Part shown: positions 44,522 to 52,365 of the stretch, one piece after another
Layout of the letters: every line of letters begins with the position of its first letter
Position numbering within the stretch: the stretch's first letter is position 1
DNA from: Gordonia insulae
GTDB taxonomy: Bacteria > Actinomycetota > Actinomycetes > Mycobacteriales > Mycobacteriaceae
Direction of reading: 5' to 3'
Assembly (NCBI RefSeq): GCF_003855095.1
Contig: NZ_CP033972.1
Coordinates: 4,960,001 to 5,024,000 of the forward strand
Length of the DNA: 64,000 bases
Made by a program: the position numbers and the translations under genes
Notes under the pieces: model-generated
The model's input: the letters and a program-made list of their open reading frames with translations, nothing else
The model's database searches: none
What the model was told of the DNA's origin: nothing

Positions 44522-45379
44522 TTAGGTCGGGCCGACAGGCGCCGCGGCCTTCCGCTTCCGCTGACGGGGCCAGAGGTGACGGCCTTCTCGGACGATCGTG
44601 AGCACCTGTTTCTCGGCGGCCTCCCAATCCGTGGTCACCGTGGCGTAGGTGAATCGCAGTGTGATGTAGCCCAATTCGGCCGCCTTGCGATCGCGGCGCC
44701 GATCCTCTTCATACTGCTCCTTGGTCCGGTGGTACTCCTCGCTGTCGACCTCGATGATGAGCCGGTCGCCGACGACGAGGTCTACGCGACCCAGCCCGGA
44801 GATCGTGACCTGAACCCGCACCTTGAGCCTCCGCGCTCGCAATCGCAGGCGGGTCATCGTCTCCGTTCCCGACTGGGCGCGCGCATCGCATTTGTCCAGC
44901 AGACGCTGCTTGGACTTCGGCGCGGACCTCATCTCGGACCGCATCTCGTCGATGGCCATCAGCCTCTGATTGGCGATCGAATCACACACGGCGACGAGTT
45001 CTTCGCCGTCGAGACATCGGACGGCATGGCGAAACGCGATGGGGACTTCGTCGATGGCTCCGTACTCGGGTTCCGGCCGGCCGTATTGTCGGCAGTAGGT
45101 GATCTTGGTCTGGGCGCGATGGGCTCGGGAATTCCCGCGCCGGTGGACCGTCGTCGACGACCCGGGCACCCACACCCGGTGGTACCGCAGCGCGGTCAGG
45201 CAGCCGACAACGCCTCCCGCGCGGACGACCTGGCAGGTGGTCGCGTCGGCGCGCTTGTCCGCGTACCAGTCGCGGCGCAGCAGTACGAGATCGCCGTCCG
45301 CGACCTGTCGGCGGATCTCTTTGCGGGTCAGCCCGCCGTCGATCAGTTCGGCGAACCTGTGCACCCCGATGTACTTCAT
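44522..45379 (-). CDS. AbiEi-like N-terminus with DUF559 (PD-(D/E)XK-type) C-terminus
   Basis: 285 residues from the ATG at 45379. N-terminal ~60 residues form a winged-helix-like region (IDGGLTRKEIRRQVADGDLV LLRRDWYA) as in AbiEi-type antitoxins. The C-terminal ~100 residues carry VDLVVGDRLIIEVDSEEYH plus a basic helix and LGYITLRFTYATV, the D...E-x-D pattern of Vsr/DUF559 nuclease-fold proteins. Many actinobacteria carry several such orphans; no toxin partner is adjacent. DNA binding or cleavage is plausible but unproven. Confidence 0.75.
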   Translation of the reverse strand: MKYIGVHRFAELIDGGLTRKEIRRQVADGDLVLLRRDWYADKRADATTCQVVRAGGVVGCLTALRYHRVWVPGSSTTVHRRGNSRAHRAQTKITYCRQYGRPEPEYGAIDEVPIAFRHAVRCLDGEELVAVCDSIANQRLMAIDEMRSEMRSAPKSKQRLLDKCDARAQSGTETMTRLRLRARRLKVRVQVTISGLGRVDLVVGDRLIIEVDSEEYHRTKEQYEEDRRRDRKAAELGYITLRFTYATVTTDWEAAEKQVLTIVREGRHLWPRQRKRKAAAPVGPT

Positions 45380-45476
45380 CGGCACAGTGTCGCGACGCCG
45401 ACCTCGGACAGATGGGATTCGACGACCATCTGTGGACAAGTTCACGAGCATCCCCAGAACCTTCCGTCAATAATTC

Positions 45477-45509
45477 TTGACAACCGCGCGATGTCAACAT
45501 AACCTGACA
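45477..45509 (+). promoter_or_regulatory. Promoter with overlapping inverted repeats ahead of the HTH/Clp-N genes
   Basis: -35 TTGACA (45477-45482), 17 bases, -10 TAACCT (45500-45505), and ATG six bases later at 45512 (leaderless). TTGACA and TGTCAA (45492-45497) form a perfect six-base-arm inverted repeat with a nine-base spacer, and TGTCA/TGACA (45492-45496/45505-45509) a second one over the -10. A regulator could occlude both boxes. Confidence 0.6.
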
Positions 45510-45511
45510 CC

Positions 45512-45802
45512 ATGCACGACGAACAGAATCCGACCGATACGGCACAGGACGACGCCGCAGGCGCCGACCTCGCGGGTGACGCCGCGAGCAGCGACCCCGC
45601 CCGGGGGCTGGCCGCGGTTCGGGCGCTGCGCACCCTGGCCGACCGTCTCGAGGACGTCCAGGTGGCCAACGCCCGTGCGAACGGTTGGAGCTGGCAGTCG
45701 ATCGCGGAGATTCTGCAGATCAGCCGCCAGGCCGTGCACCAGAAACATGCACATCGTGAGGCCCGCGAGAGTGGGTCAGAAGGAGACAAGAACAATGTTT
45801 GA
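45512..45802 (+). CDS. Small helix-turn-helix protein coupled to a Clp-N protein
   Basis: 96 residues. An acidic disordered N-terminus (~30 residues) is followed by a helix LAAVRALRTLADRLEDVQVA and a helix-turn-helix NGWSWQSIAEILQISRQAVHQKHAHR, the sigma-70-region-4-like type. The ATG sits at the predicted transcript start. Its last eight bases overlap the Clp-N gene, so the products are made together. Inference: it autoregulates the pair, with the Clp-N protein as sensor or co-regulator. Confidence 0.82.
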   Translation: MHDEQNPTDTAQDDAAGADLAGDAASSDPARGLAAVRALRTLADRLEDVQVANARANGWSWQSIAEILQISRQAVHQKHAHREARESGSEGDKNNV

Positions 45803-46685
45803 ACGATTCAACCGTGATGACAGAATGCTGCTGGCTTTTGCCATGCAGGAGGCCGGCGACCTGGGTCACCGGCAGCTCGGCAACGACCACCTCATCCTGG
45901 GCATGCTGTGCAACGCCCGGAGTCCGCTGTTCACACTGCTCGGCGAGCAGGGTCTGACCCTGCCGACGGCGCGTGAGGCGGCGCAGAAGTATCACGCCGA
46001 GCACGAAGACGAGGCCGAGACGAGCGCCGCAACCGTCGAGGAATCGGCGAAGCAGCGCTACGAAGAGGACCGAGATGCCCTGCGCAGCATCGGTATCGAC
46101 CTCGACAAGGTGCGCGAGGCCGTTCGAGGCCGCTTCGGCGAGGACGTGTCCGAGGGCTGGGCCGAGCGCCCCGACCGCGGGCACGGACGGCGCGGGCGCG
46201 GCGGACCGGAGGGTCGCGGTCGGGGCCGCGGGCATCGGCACGGGCACGGCCCGCACCGGGGGCGCGGACCGCGCGGCGAGGGCTTCGCCCCCGGCGGCTT
46301 CGGGCCTGAGGGTTTCGGCCCCGGCGGCTTCGGCCCCGGTTTCGGTCCGGACGGATTCGGCCCGGGACCTTTCGGTCCGGGTGGTCCCCGCGGACCGTGG
46401 TCCGACGACGAGGGCGGCCCCTGGGAGCCCGGACGTGGACGCCGCGGCCCGCGCGGTCGCGGGTCACGTCCCCGCTTCGCGGCCGAGTCCCGTGAGGTCT
46501 TCGGCAAGGCTGTGGAGCTCGCGCGCGAGCGCGGCGACCGCACGCTGCGTCCCGAATACCTGCTGATCGGCATCATCGACATCGCCGACGACGCGTCGCG
46601 CGCGGTGATCGAGTCCGCGACCAGCGCCGACGACCTCCGGGCCGCCGTGCTGGCGAGCCTGCCGGACGTCGAGGCCGAGGTGTAG
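45795..46685 (+). CDS. Protein with two Clp N-type repeats split by Arg/Gly and Gly-Phe-Pro-rich linker
   Basis: 296 residues. The N-terminal ~80 residues match Clp_N (MFERFNRDDRMLLAFAMQEA, LGNDHLILGMLC, TREAAQKYH): the substrate/adaptor-binding domain of ClpA/ClpC. Residues ~228-290 are a second such repeat (FAAESREVFGKAVELARERG, LRPEYLLIGIIDIADDASR). No AAA+ domain is present. Between them lies an Arg/Gly/His-rich stretch (~118-160) and ~36 residues of Gly-Phe-Gly-Pro repeats (163-199), which look disordered and phase-separation-prone. Could be a Clp adaptor, decoy or stress sensor. ATG has AGGAGACAAG upstream. Confidence 0.85.
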   Translation: MFERFNRDDRMLLAFAMQEAGDLGHRQLGNDHLILGMLCNARSPLFTLLGEQGLTLPTAREAAQKYHAEHEDEAETSAATVEESAKQRYEEDRDALRSIGIDLDKVREAVRGRFGEDVSEGWAERPDRGHGRRGRGGPEGRGRGRGHRHGHGPHRGRGPRGEGFAPGGFGPEGFGPGGFGPGFGPDGFGPGPFGPGGPRGPWSDDEGGPWEPGRGRRGPRGRGSRPRFAAESREVFGKAVELARERGDRTLRPEYLLIGIIDIADDASRAVIESATSADDLRAAVLASLPDVEAEV

Positions 46686-46705
46686 ATCTCGTCGACAATC
46701 TGACA

Positions 46706-46745
46706 CGGCCGGTCGGTTTTCCCAGGTGGGAAGGCCGACCGGCCG
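46706..46745 (+). terminator. Hairpin terminator after the Clp-N gene
   Basis: CGGCCGGTCGG (46706-46716) pairs perfectly with CCGACCGGCCG (46735-46745); TTCCC and GGGAA pair inside the loop. Confidence 0.75.
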
Positions 46746-46770
46746 CTTCTCGTGCGCGTGACCGGACGGC

Positions 46771-46799
46771 TTGAGTGCCGCCGGGAATCGAACTAGTGT
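46771..46799 (+). promoter_or_regulatory. Promoter for a leaderless small gene
   Basis: -35 TTGAGT (46771-46776), 17-base spacer, -10 TAGTGT (46794-46799), then seven bases to the GTG at 46807. Confidence 0.55.
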
Positions 46800-46806
46800 T
46801 CGAACA

Positions 46807-47145
46807 GTGGGCATGAAGTGGATCGGCGGCGACAGCGGCCAACCACGACGACCGGCGTTCTTTCCGGTCGGCCACAAAGCGGTGCTCATCGACCTCAACG
46901 CCCTCTATCCGCAGACGCCGCACCACAGCGGCGAATACTTCCCGGACGGACTGCAGATCCGGTCGGTCCATCTCGGCGTGCTCACCGCCTGGGCGCGTTC
47001 GGAGTGGGGCGAGTGGTACGGAAAAGTCACCTACACGATCGTCGCGAAGGATCGGCAGGAGAAGGTGACGCACTGGGTCCCGGGTTGGGCGTTGCGGCCC
47101 GCCGAGACACCGCCACGGCCGGTGAAGCCGCCGAGAGCTCCCTGA
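46807..47145 (+). CDS. Conserved-looking hypothetical protein
   Basis: 112 residues from GTG (ATG at 46813 is an alternative two codons on). The segment VGHKAVLIDLNALYPQTPHH and a Trp-rich part (LTAWARSEWGEWYGKVTYTI; THWVPGWALRP) suggest a compact beta-rich fold; the C-terminus is Pro-rich. No signal peptide or membrane helix. Family not recognised. It sits between a terminator and the DUF1023 pair, with its own promoter. Confidence 0.65.
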   Translation: MGMKWIGGDSGQPRRPAFFPVGHKAVLIDLNALYPQTPHHSGEYFPDGLQIRSVHLGVLTAWARSEWGEWYGKVTYTIVAKDRQEKVTHWVPGWALRPAETPPRPVKPPRAP

Positions 47146-47264
47146 CGGCGAAAACCGTTCGGGGTGTGCGAGATCCGGCATCGATGGAACCGCAGGGCGT
47201 GATCGCTGCGTCTAAGTTCCAATGGCTTCGAGCCGCCACATCCAGCACACCCTCGGGGGGTCAC

Positions 47265-47579
47265 ATGCCACCGGATCCGCGACTGCCCGCCTCCGGGATC
47301 TTCAGCATCAGCCCGAGCGAGATCACCTCGACGGCGCGGATCTGGCGATACCGGGCACGCCTGATCGCCGAGATCGACTTCGGCCGTCTCGGACGGGTCA
47401 CCGGCCCGTCGAGTCGGGTGGTGGCCGCCCTGCGTGCCGCCGCCGCACCGGTGAGAACCGCGACGACGGCGATCGGCTCGCGGCTGTCCACGATGAGCGT
47501 CGACCTGGAGCTGTTCCGCGGGGTCGTCGAGGACGAGGACACGTCGTCGGCCCGCACGCTGAGCCGTCCGAAGCCGTGA
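47265..47579 (+). CDS. Small helical protein paired with a DUF1023 hydrolase (WXG100/EspC-like)
   Basis: 104 residues from ATG with GGGGGG upstream. Mostly helical: ISPSEITSTARIWRYRARLI, then VVAALRAAAAPVRTATTAIG and SRLSTMSVDLELFRGVVEDE. The size, helix-rich makeup and position directly before a DUF1023 gene (overlap of four bases) fit the ESX-secretion-associated small proteins of actinobacteria. No WXG motif is present, so this is an inference from context. A longer frame upstream lacks a ribosome site. Confidence 0.65.
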   Translation: MPPDPRLPASGIFSISPSEITSTARIWRYRARLIAEIDFGRLGRVTGPSSRVVAALRAAAAPVRTATTAIGSRLSTMSVDLELFRGVVEDEDTSSARTLSRPKP

Positions 47580-49405
47580 TGCGCCCGACGATCTCCGAGT
47601 TGCGTGCTTGGCGCCCACTGTCGATCGACGCCGCCGGTGTCGCCGCGCAGGAGGGCGCGACCGCGCTGGACGACGCGATGGATGCCGCGGCACGTGCGAT
47701 GGAGGATGCCGTGCACTGGCTCGGCGCGGCCCGGAACACGTTGGCCGCAAGCATCTCCCAGGAACGAGACCACGCGAGCCGGGTACGCAACGTCCTCCTG
47801 CAGATCGCGGACGAGGCGGACGACGCCGGAGCCGACCTCGCCCACGCGCGCGACGTCGTGCTCCGGGACGTCGATGCCGCCGTGGCCGCCGGGTTCGTGG
47901 TCTCGGACACCGGTGAGGTCACTCCCGGCAACGGTCCCGGCGACGGGCGTGCGTTCGAGGCCCGAATCGGCGTCGGGCTCACCACGCTCGACGAACTCGA
48001 CGAGACCTACGGCTCCCGGCTGGACGCGCTGGGCGCGGATCTCGCCGCGATGGTCGACCGTCAACCCGACGTCGCGCTACCCGGCGGTCAGCGACGCAAC
48101 CCCGACGACGTGGTCACGGCGCTGCGGGACCTCTCACCATCGCAACGACGAAACCTGTTGTCGAACATGACCTCAACCGACCGGCGACGCGTGATGCAGG
48201 CTGCGCCGCAGATCATCGGCAACCTCGACGGCGTCGACTTCGACACCCGCGCCGAGGCGAACGAGATCACCATCCGCACCGCGCTCGCCGACGAACGTCG
48301 CGCCGGTCGCGGCGCCGGGCCACGCGCACGTGCGCTCGAGGGGTTCCTGGAGCGACGTCGCGATCCGCACGGTGCCGACGGAACCGAGATCGAACGTCGT
48401 TTCATCGCGTTCCAGAACACGCCGAACGGACGTTTCATCGAGATGATCGGGGGCCTCCGGCCGGGTACCCGAAACGCGACGGTCCACGTACCCGGCACGA
48501 GATCGAATCTGAATGGGAGCCAGGATGAGTCGGACTCCGCCTGGGAGCTCGCACACCGTACCGGCGGCCCGGTCTTCCTCTACGTCGACGGCGATCTGCC
48601 GCAGCGGCTCGGACACGAGGGGCTTCGGGGTGCGCTGGGGGCGGGTGCCGCCGGGGGGCCGTTGGCCCAGATCCTCGGGCTCGGCGCCGTGATCGCCGGG
48701 TCCGTCGACGACTCGGCGGTCGACACCGAATACGCGCGGGAGATGGCGCCTCGACTCGTCGCCTTCGGCGGCGAACTCGACACCGAGATCGCGCTGCACG
48801 CCCCCTGCGCCCGGACGACCTTTGTCGGCCACTCGTACGGCGGCTCGGTGGTCGGGTCGGCCGAGCAACTCGGCCTGCGGGCCGACCGGGTGATCTATGC
48901 ATCCTCGGCTGGCACCGGGGTGTTCGACGGCCCGTGGCGCAACGCGAATCCCGACGTCGAACGCTACTCGTTGACCGCGCCCGGAGATCCGATCCAGTAC
49001 GTCCAGTCGTTGCCGGGCAACCCGCATGGCCACGACCCCGACGTCGCGCCCGGGGTGATCCGGATGGATACCGGCCGCTACGGGCCGCACAATCCCGACC
49101 ACCCGGGTGGGCTCGTCGCCGGGGTCGATGCGCATGGCGACTACTGGTCCGATCCCGAGTCGACCGCGTTCCGCAACATGGTCGCCGTGATCACCGGTGC
49201 GGAACCGACCACCTACGTCGATCGCGGGCCGGACCGCCCCGCGACCGTCGAGGTCGAGCACGCCGTCGACGATGTGAAAGACGTTGCGCTGGAGGTGGGT
49301 CAGGAGCTGCTGAAGCGCACCGTCGGACCGCTCGCCGACCTCCTCGACGGCGACATCGACCTTCCCGGACCCATCCCCGACATCCCGCTGAGGATTCCCT
49401 GGTGA
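47576..49405 (+). CDS. DUF1023 alpha/beta hydrolase with ESX-type helical N-terminus
   Basis: 609 residues from GTG (ATG one codon later is equally possible). N-terminal ~200 residues are helical and begin LRAWRPLSIDAAGVAAQEGA, like secretion-linked WXG-type leaders. The hydrolase domain follows: AFQNTPNGRFIEMIGGLRPG, VHVPGTRSNLNG, and the nucleophile elbow VGHSYGGSVVG with Ser420. The C-terminal ~50 residues carry an amphipathic helix (EHAVDDVKDVALEVGQELLK). Known DUF1023 proteins are linked to type VII secretion; substrate unknown. Coupled to the preceding small protein gene. Confidence 0.83.
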   Translation: MMRPTISELRAWRPLSIDAAGVAAQEGATALDDAMDAAARAMEDAVHWLGAARNTLAASISQERDHASRVRNVLLQIADEADDAGADLAHARDVVLRDVDAAVAAGFVVSDTGEVTPGNGPGDGRAFEARIGVGLTTLDELDETYGSRLDALGADLAAMVDRQPDVALPGGQRRNPDDVVTALRDLSPSQRRNLLSNMTSTDRRRVMQAAPQIIGNLDGVDFDTRAEANEITIRTALADERRAGRGAGPRARALEGFLERRRDPHGADGTEIERRFIAFQNTPNGRFIEMIGGLRPGTRNATVHVPGTRSNLNGSQDESDSAWELAHRTGGPVFLYVDGDLPQRLGHEGLRGALGAGAAGGPLAQILGLGAVIAGSVDDSAVDTEYAREMAPRLVAFGGELDTEIALHAPCARTTFVGHSYGGSVVGSAEQLGLRADRVIYASSAGTGVFDGPWRNANPDVERYSLTAPGDPIQYVQSLPGNPHGHDPDVAPGVIRMDTGRYGPHNPDHPGGLVAGVDAHGDYWSDPESTAFRNMVAVITGAEPTTYVDRGPDRPATVEVEHAVDDVKDVALEVGQELLKRTVGPLADLLDGDIDLPGPIPDIPLRIPW

Positions 49406-49416
49406 CGGCCCGGACC

Positions 49417-49462
49417 CTGAGGGCAGAGCTCGCGTTCGTCCCGAACGGCCGAACACCCTCAG
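49417..49462. terminator. Nested hairpin between convergent genes
   Basis: CTGAGGG (49417-49423) pairs with CCCTCAG (49456-49462), and GTTCG with CGAAC (49434-49438/49442-49446) inside. It overlaps the last codons of the minus-strand gene. Confidence 0.5.
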
Positions 49463-50187
49463 CCGAACGGGATCTCCACGATCTGCTTCGGCAGGTCACC
49501 GTTCAACGTGTCCTCGACGACCCCCTTGGCGGCCGCGGTGAGGCAGGCCGCGCCGAAACCGGAGAAGCCGGTCAGCACCGCACCGCCGACCGCCGCCGGA
49601 ATGGCGCCGAAGCCACCGGCGAAGAACCCGCCGACACCCGCGGTGATCGCACCGATGAGCGTCGCGGTGAGTGCCGGCATGAGCCCGGCGGCGACGCAAC
49701 GCTGCGCGGCATTGCCGGCCTGGGTGGCGGTGAAGGCGGCGATGTTCGCACCGACGCGGATCGCGCTGGTCGACACCAGCGACAGCGTCTTCCCACCGTT
49801 GGTGATGACCGCCTGCAAGGGTTCGACGACACCGTCGACCACGACCTTCGGCACGAACTGCGCGGCGACGTCACCGGCCTCGTCGACCAGTTCGACTGCC
49901 CCGGTTGCCTGGTCGAGGACGAACTTCCCGACCTTCACCGACGCGACCGCGCCGGTGTTCTTGGTGTACGTGGCGGTCACCTTGCCGACCTCGGCGAGCT
50001 GCCCGGTCGGTGCGGCGTGCGCGGACGCCGGTTGCGTCGCCTGCGTCGCGCCGACGATCACCGTCAGCGCGAGCAGTATCGCGGCGATCTGTGCGGTGAA
50101 TCGTCGGGATGCCCGATCACCCGATATTCCGCGCGCGACAACTGTCGGGCTCCACCCTGGTGCGCCCGAACCCCCTGCGATGGTCAA
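49459..50187 (-). CDS. Secreted protein with glycine-zipper-like hydrophobic C-terminus
   Basis: About 242 residues from TTG (50187), preferred because AGAGGA lies upstream; GTG/ATG further up (to 50292) are possible. Signal peptide FTAQIAAILLALTVIVGATQ with cleavage near SAHA-APT. A ~70-residue beta-rich part follows (VTATYTKNTGAVASVKVGKF), then after a Cys a glycine/alanine-rich hydrophobic stretch (LIGAITAGVGGFFAGGFGAI; AAVGGAVLTGFSGFGAACL) and a short polar tail. The two Cys flanking it may form a disulfide. Family unknown; membrane insertion or pore formation is possible. Confidence 0.65.
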   Translation of the reverse strand: MTIAGGSGAPGWSPTVVARGISGDRASRRFTAQIAAILLALTVIVGATQATQPASAHAAPTGQLAEVGKVTATYTKNTGAVASVKVGKFVLDQATGAVELVDEAGDVAAQFVPKVVVDGVVEPLQAVITNGGKTLSLVSTSAIRVGANIAAFTATQAGNAAQRCVAAGLMPALTATLIGAITAGVGGFFAGGFGAIPAAVGGAVLTGFSGFGAACLTAAAKGVVEDTLNGDLPKQIVEIPFG

Positions 50188-50349
50188 CGTCGATGTCCTC
50201 TCGTCGCGGCCACCCCGAATGGGATGCGGCCGAGGGCATCGTAGGCACGCCCCGTCGGCTGTCCCTATGACCTGTGGGTGAACTCTCGTCATCGACGCAC
50301 GTCAGCGGCGGGTTGGAGTTTCCGGACCGGACGCCGGACCCACGGAGAG

Positions 50350-51975
50350 CTAGCCGGCGGGCGCGACCTCCTCGGCGGCCGGGGTGGTCGTCGTGGTGGT
50401 GGGAACCTCTGTCGTCGTGGTGGTCTCGGTCGGCGGTGCTTCCGTGGTCGTCGTCGGGACCTCCTCGACCGTCGGTGCCTCGGTGGTGGTCTCCGTGGTC
50501 GTCGGGGTCTCGACGGTGCTGGTTGTGGTCGTCGTCGTGGTGGGTATCGCTCGCCACGATGCGTCGGTCACGGCCACCGTCAGCGGGCCGCCGGTCGCGG
50601 GGGTGACGCGGATCGTCCACACCCCGGTCGGGTCCGTCGCCGCGACGACCCGCGCTCGCAGCAGTGCCGAGGTGTCCACCTCGCGCACCACCGAGTCGCT
50701 GCACGTGAGCGCGACCGTGCCCGCATCGGTGTCGGCGGGTGTGGTGCAGGTGATCGACCTGCCACCGGCGTCGAACGTGAGACTGGCGATCTGCTCGCCC
50801 GACCCTGTGAAGGTGGTCGGGCTCGGCGCCGCGCTCGACGTGGACGACGTGGACGACGACGGCTCGGCCGCGCCCGCCGCGGCGCTGGTCGCGGTCGTAC
50901 CGCCCGCGACAGCGGGAGCTCCCGCGCTCACCGACGTTCCCCCCACCTCGGGCGCATTCCCGTTCTCCGAGGCGCGGATCTCGACGTCTTCGGCGGCCTG
51001 CGTGCTGCCGGCACGGGCCAGGCCGTTGGCGGCGGCCTGTTCGTCGGTGGTCGCCGTGAACGGCGTGTTCAGCGCCGCCGGGGTCGGCAGCGGCTGGGAG
51101 AGCGGCGGCAGCCCCGTCAGGTTGAGCACGTTGCCGACGGTGCGCGAGAACAGTTGCCCGTTGTCCACGTTGATCAGCGACAGCACGGTCGAGACCACTC
51201 CGGGAGCGGGATTCGGGGTCGGCTGCATGACGGTGGTGTTGTTGACCACGGTCACGTTCTCCGTGTTGTAGGCCACGCGGACCACTTGCCGGGTCTGATA
51301 CCCGCGCCACGTGGTGCCGGAGACGCGGTAGCCACCGATCGGCGTCGCGGCCGGCGGGGCGAGCGGATTGCCGCAGCTGCACACCGCGCGGGGGACACCT
51401 GCACTGTCGACGAGGACGGCGGTGCCGGCCTGCAGCACCGACTGGAACGCGGACGCGGTACCGCTGGTGTAGGTGTGGTTGGTGACCCAGGTGTCGGCGG
51501 TGAGCACGACCGGCGTGAGGGTGTTGAGGTAGTACGGGATGTCGGCGGTGCTGATGCCGAAGACCCCGGCCCAGGCACGGGCGGCAGAAGGATTGGCGGC
51601 CAGACGGTTACCCAGTGCGGCGACGTCACAGCCCGCCGATCCGGCGCCGTAGAGGCCGGCCTCGGTGCCGTTGACCGCTCGGACGCCGCGATCGGCCGCG
51701 CCACGATTGGTCGCGAACATGGCTCCCTCCGGCAACGGACGGTTGGTGAGGACGACGGGGCTGGTGAACGGATCCTCCGGTGGTTCGTTGGCGCCGAACA
51801 GTCGCAGGACCGGGTTGAGCGGTCCATCCCCGGAACCCACCGTGGTGACGACGATCAGGCCGGCCACCACCACCACGACACCGCCGAGGGCGCCGAGCAG
51901 CAGGGCGAGTCGCCGATTGCGACGTGTGTGCGTCGGCGACGCGAACGGCATCGTGGGGTCGTACGGATTCGTCAT
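50350..51975 (-). CDS. DUF6777-like membrane-anchored protein with Thr/Glu/Pro-rich tail
   Basis: 541 residues. One membrane helix at about 23-46 (LALLLGALGGVVVVVAGLIV) places the bulk outside. The region ~60-240 (NPSAARAWAGVFGISTADIP, VVLTADTWVTNHTYTSGTAS, QSVLQAGTAVLVDSAGVPRA, CSCGNPLAPP) matches DUF6777 of Streptomyces as I recall it. The last ~70 residues are Thr/Glu/Pro repeats (TTTTEAPPTETTTTTEVPTT), a likely extended or glycosylated wall-spanning tail. Ends 162 bases from the secreted-protein gene on the same strand. Confidence 0.78.
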   Translation of the reverse strand: MTNPYDPTMPFASPTHTRRNRRLALLLGALGGVVVVVAGLIVVTTVGSGDGPLNPVLRLFGANEPPEDPFTSPVVLTNRPLPEGAMFATNRGAADRGVRAVNGTEAGLYGAGSAGCDVAALGNRLAANPSAARAWAGVFGISTADIPYYLNTLTPVVLTADTWVTNHTYTSGTASAFQSVLQAGTAVLVDSAGVPRAVCSCGNPLAPPAATPIGGYRVSGTTWRGYQTRQVVRVAYNTENVTVVNNTTVMQPTPNPAPGVVSTVLSLINVDNGQLFSRTVGNVLNLTGLPPLSQPLPTPAALNTPFTATTDEQAAANGLARAGSTQAAEDVEIRASENGNAPEVGGTSVSAGAPAVAGGTTATSAAAGAAEPSSSTSSTSSAAPSPTTFTGSGEQIASLTFDAGGRSITCTTPADTDAGTVALTCSDSVVREVDTSALLRARVVAATDPTGVWTIRVTPATGGPLTVAVTDASWRAIPTTTTTTTSTVETPTTTETTTEAPTVEEVPTTTTEAPPTETTTTTEVPTTTTTTPAAEEVAPAG

Positions 51976-52056
51976 CTATCGGCTTTCTGCGGCAGGACAC
52001 TCGCGGCGCGAGCCACGGTGATGGGGAAGTGCGATCGTGCGAGCGATGCGTGCAGG

Positions 52057-52365
52057 TCAGGCTGCAGACTGAGCGACGCGGCCGGTGACGGCGCGGGCGA
52101 CCTGACCGAACGTGCAGTGCCCGTCCTCGACGGCCCGGATCAGCAGCGAGATCTTGGTGGGTGCCGGCCGTCCGACCGCCTCGTACTTCGAGCGGATCCG
52201 CGCCAGGTGCGCGTTGACGGTGTTCGAGGACACGAACAGTGCCTGTGCGACTTCCTGTTTGGAGTCGCAGATCAACCAGGTTCGCAGGACCTCCACCTCG
52301 CGCCGGCTCAGGGCCGGCGTCGTGGGCAGCGTCAGTGTCGGCTGGGGCGCGGTCGGTGCAGACAT
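52057..52365 (-). CDS. Stand-alone LuxR/NarL-type DNA-binding protein
   Basis: 102 residues from the ATG at 52365, with GAGGAG upstream. It is almost only a GerE-type helix-turn-helix: ALSRREVEVLRTWLICDSKQ, EVAQALFVSSNTVNAHLARI, RSKYEAVGRPAPTK. No receiver domain. The C-terminal half closely resembles that of the response regulator encoded divergently at 52683, so the two may bind the same DNA or form mixed dimers. It lies 81 bases ahead of the DUF6777-like gene on the same strand and may control it. Confidence 0.83.
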   Translation of the reverse strand: MSAPTAPQPTLTLPTTPALSRREVEVLRTWLICDSKQEVAQALFVSSNTVNAHLARIRSKYEAVGRPAPTKISLLIRAVEDGHCTFGQVARAVTGRVAQSAA

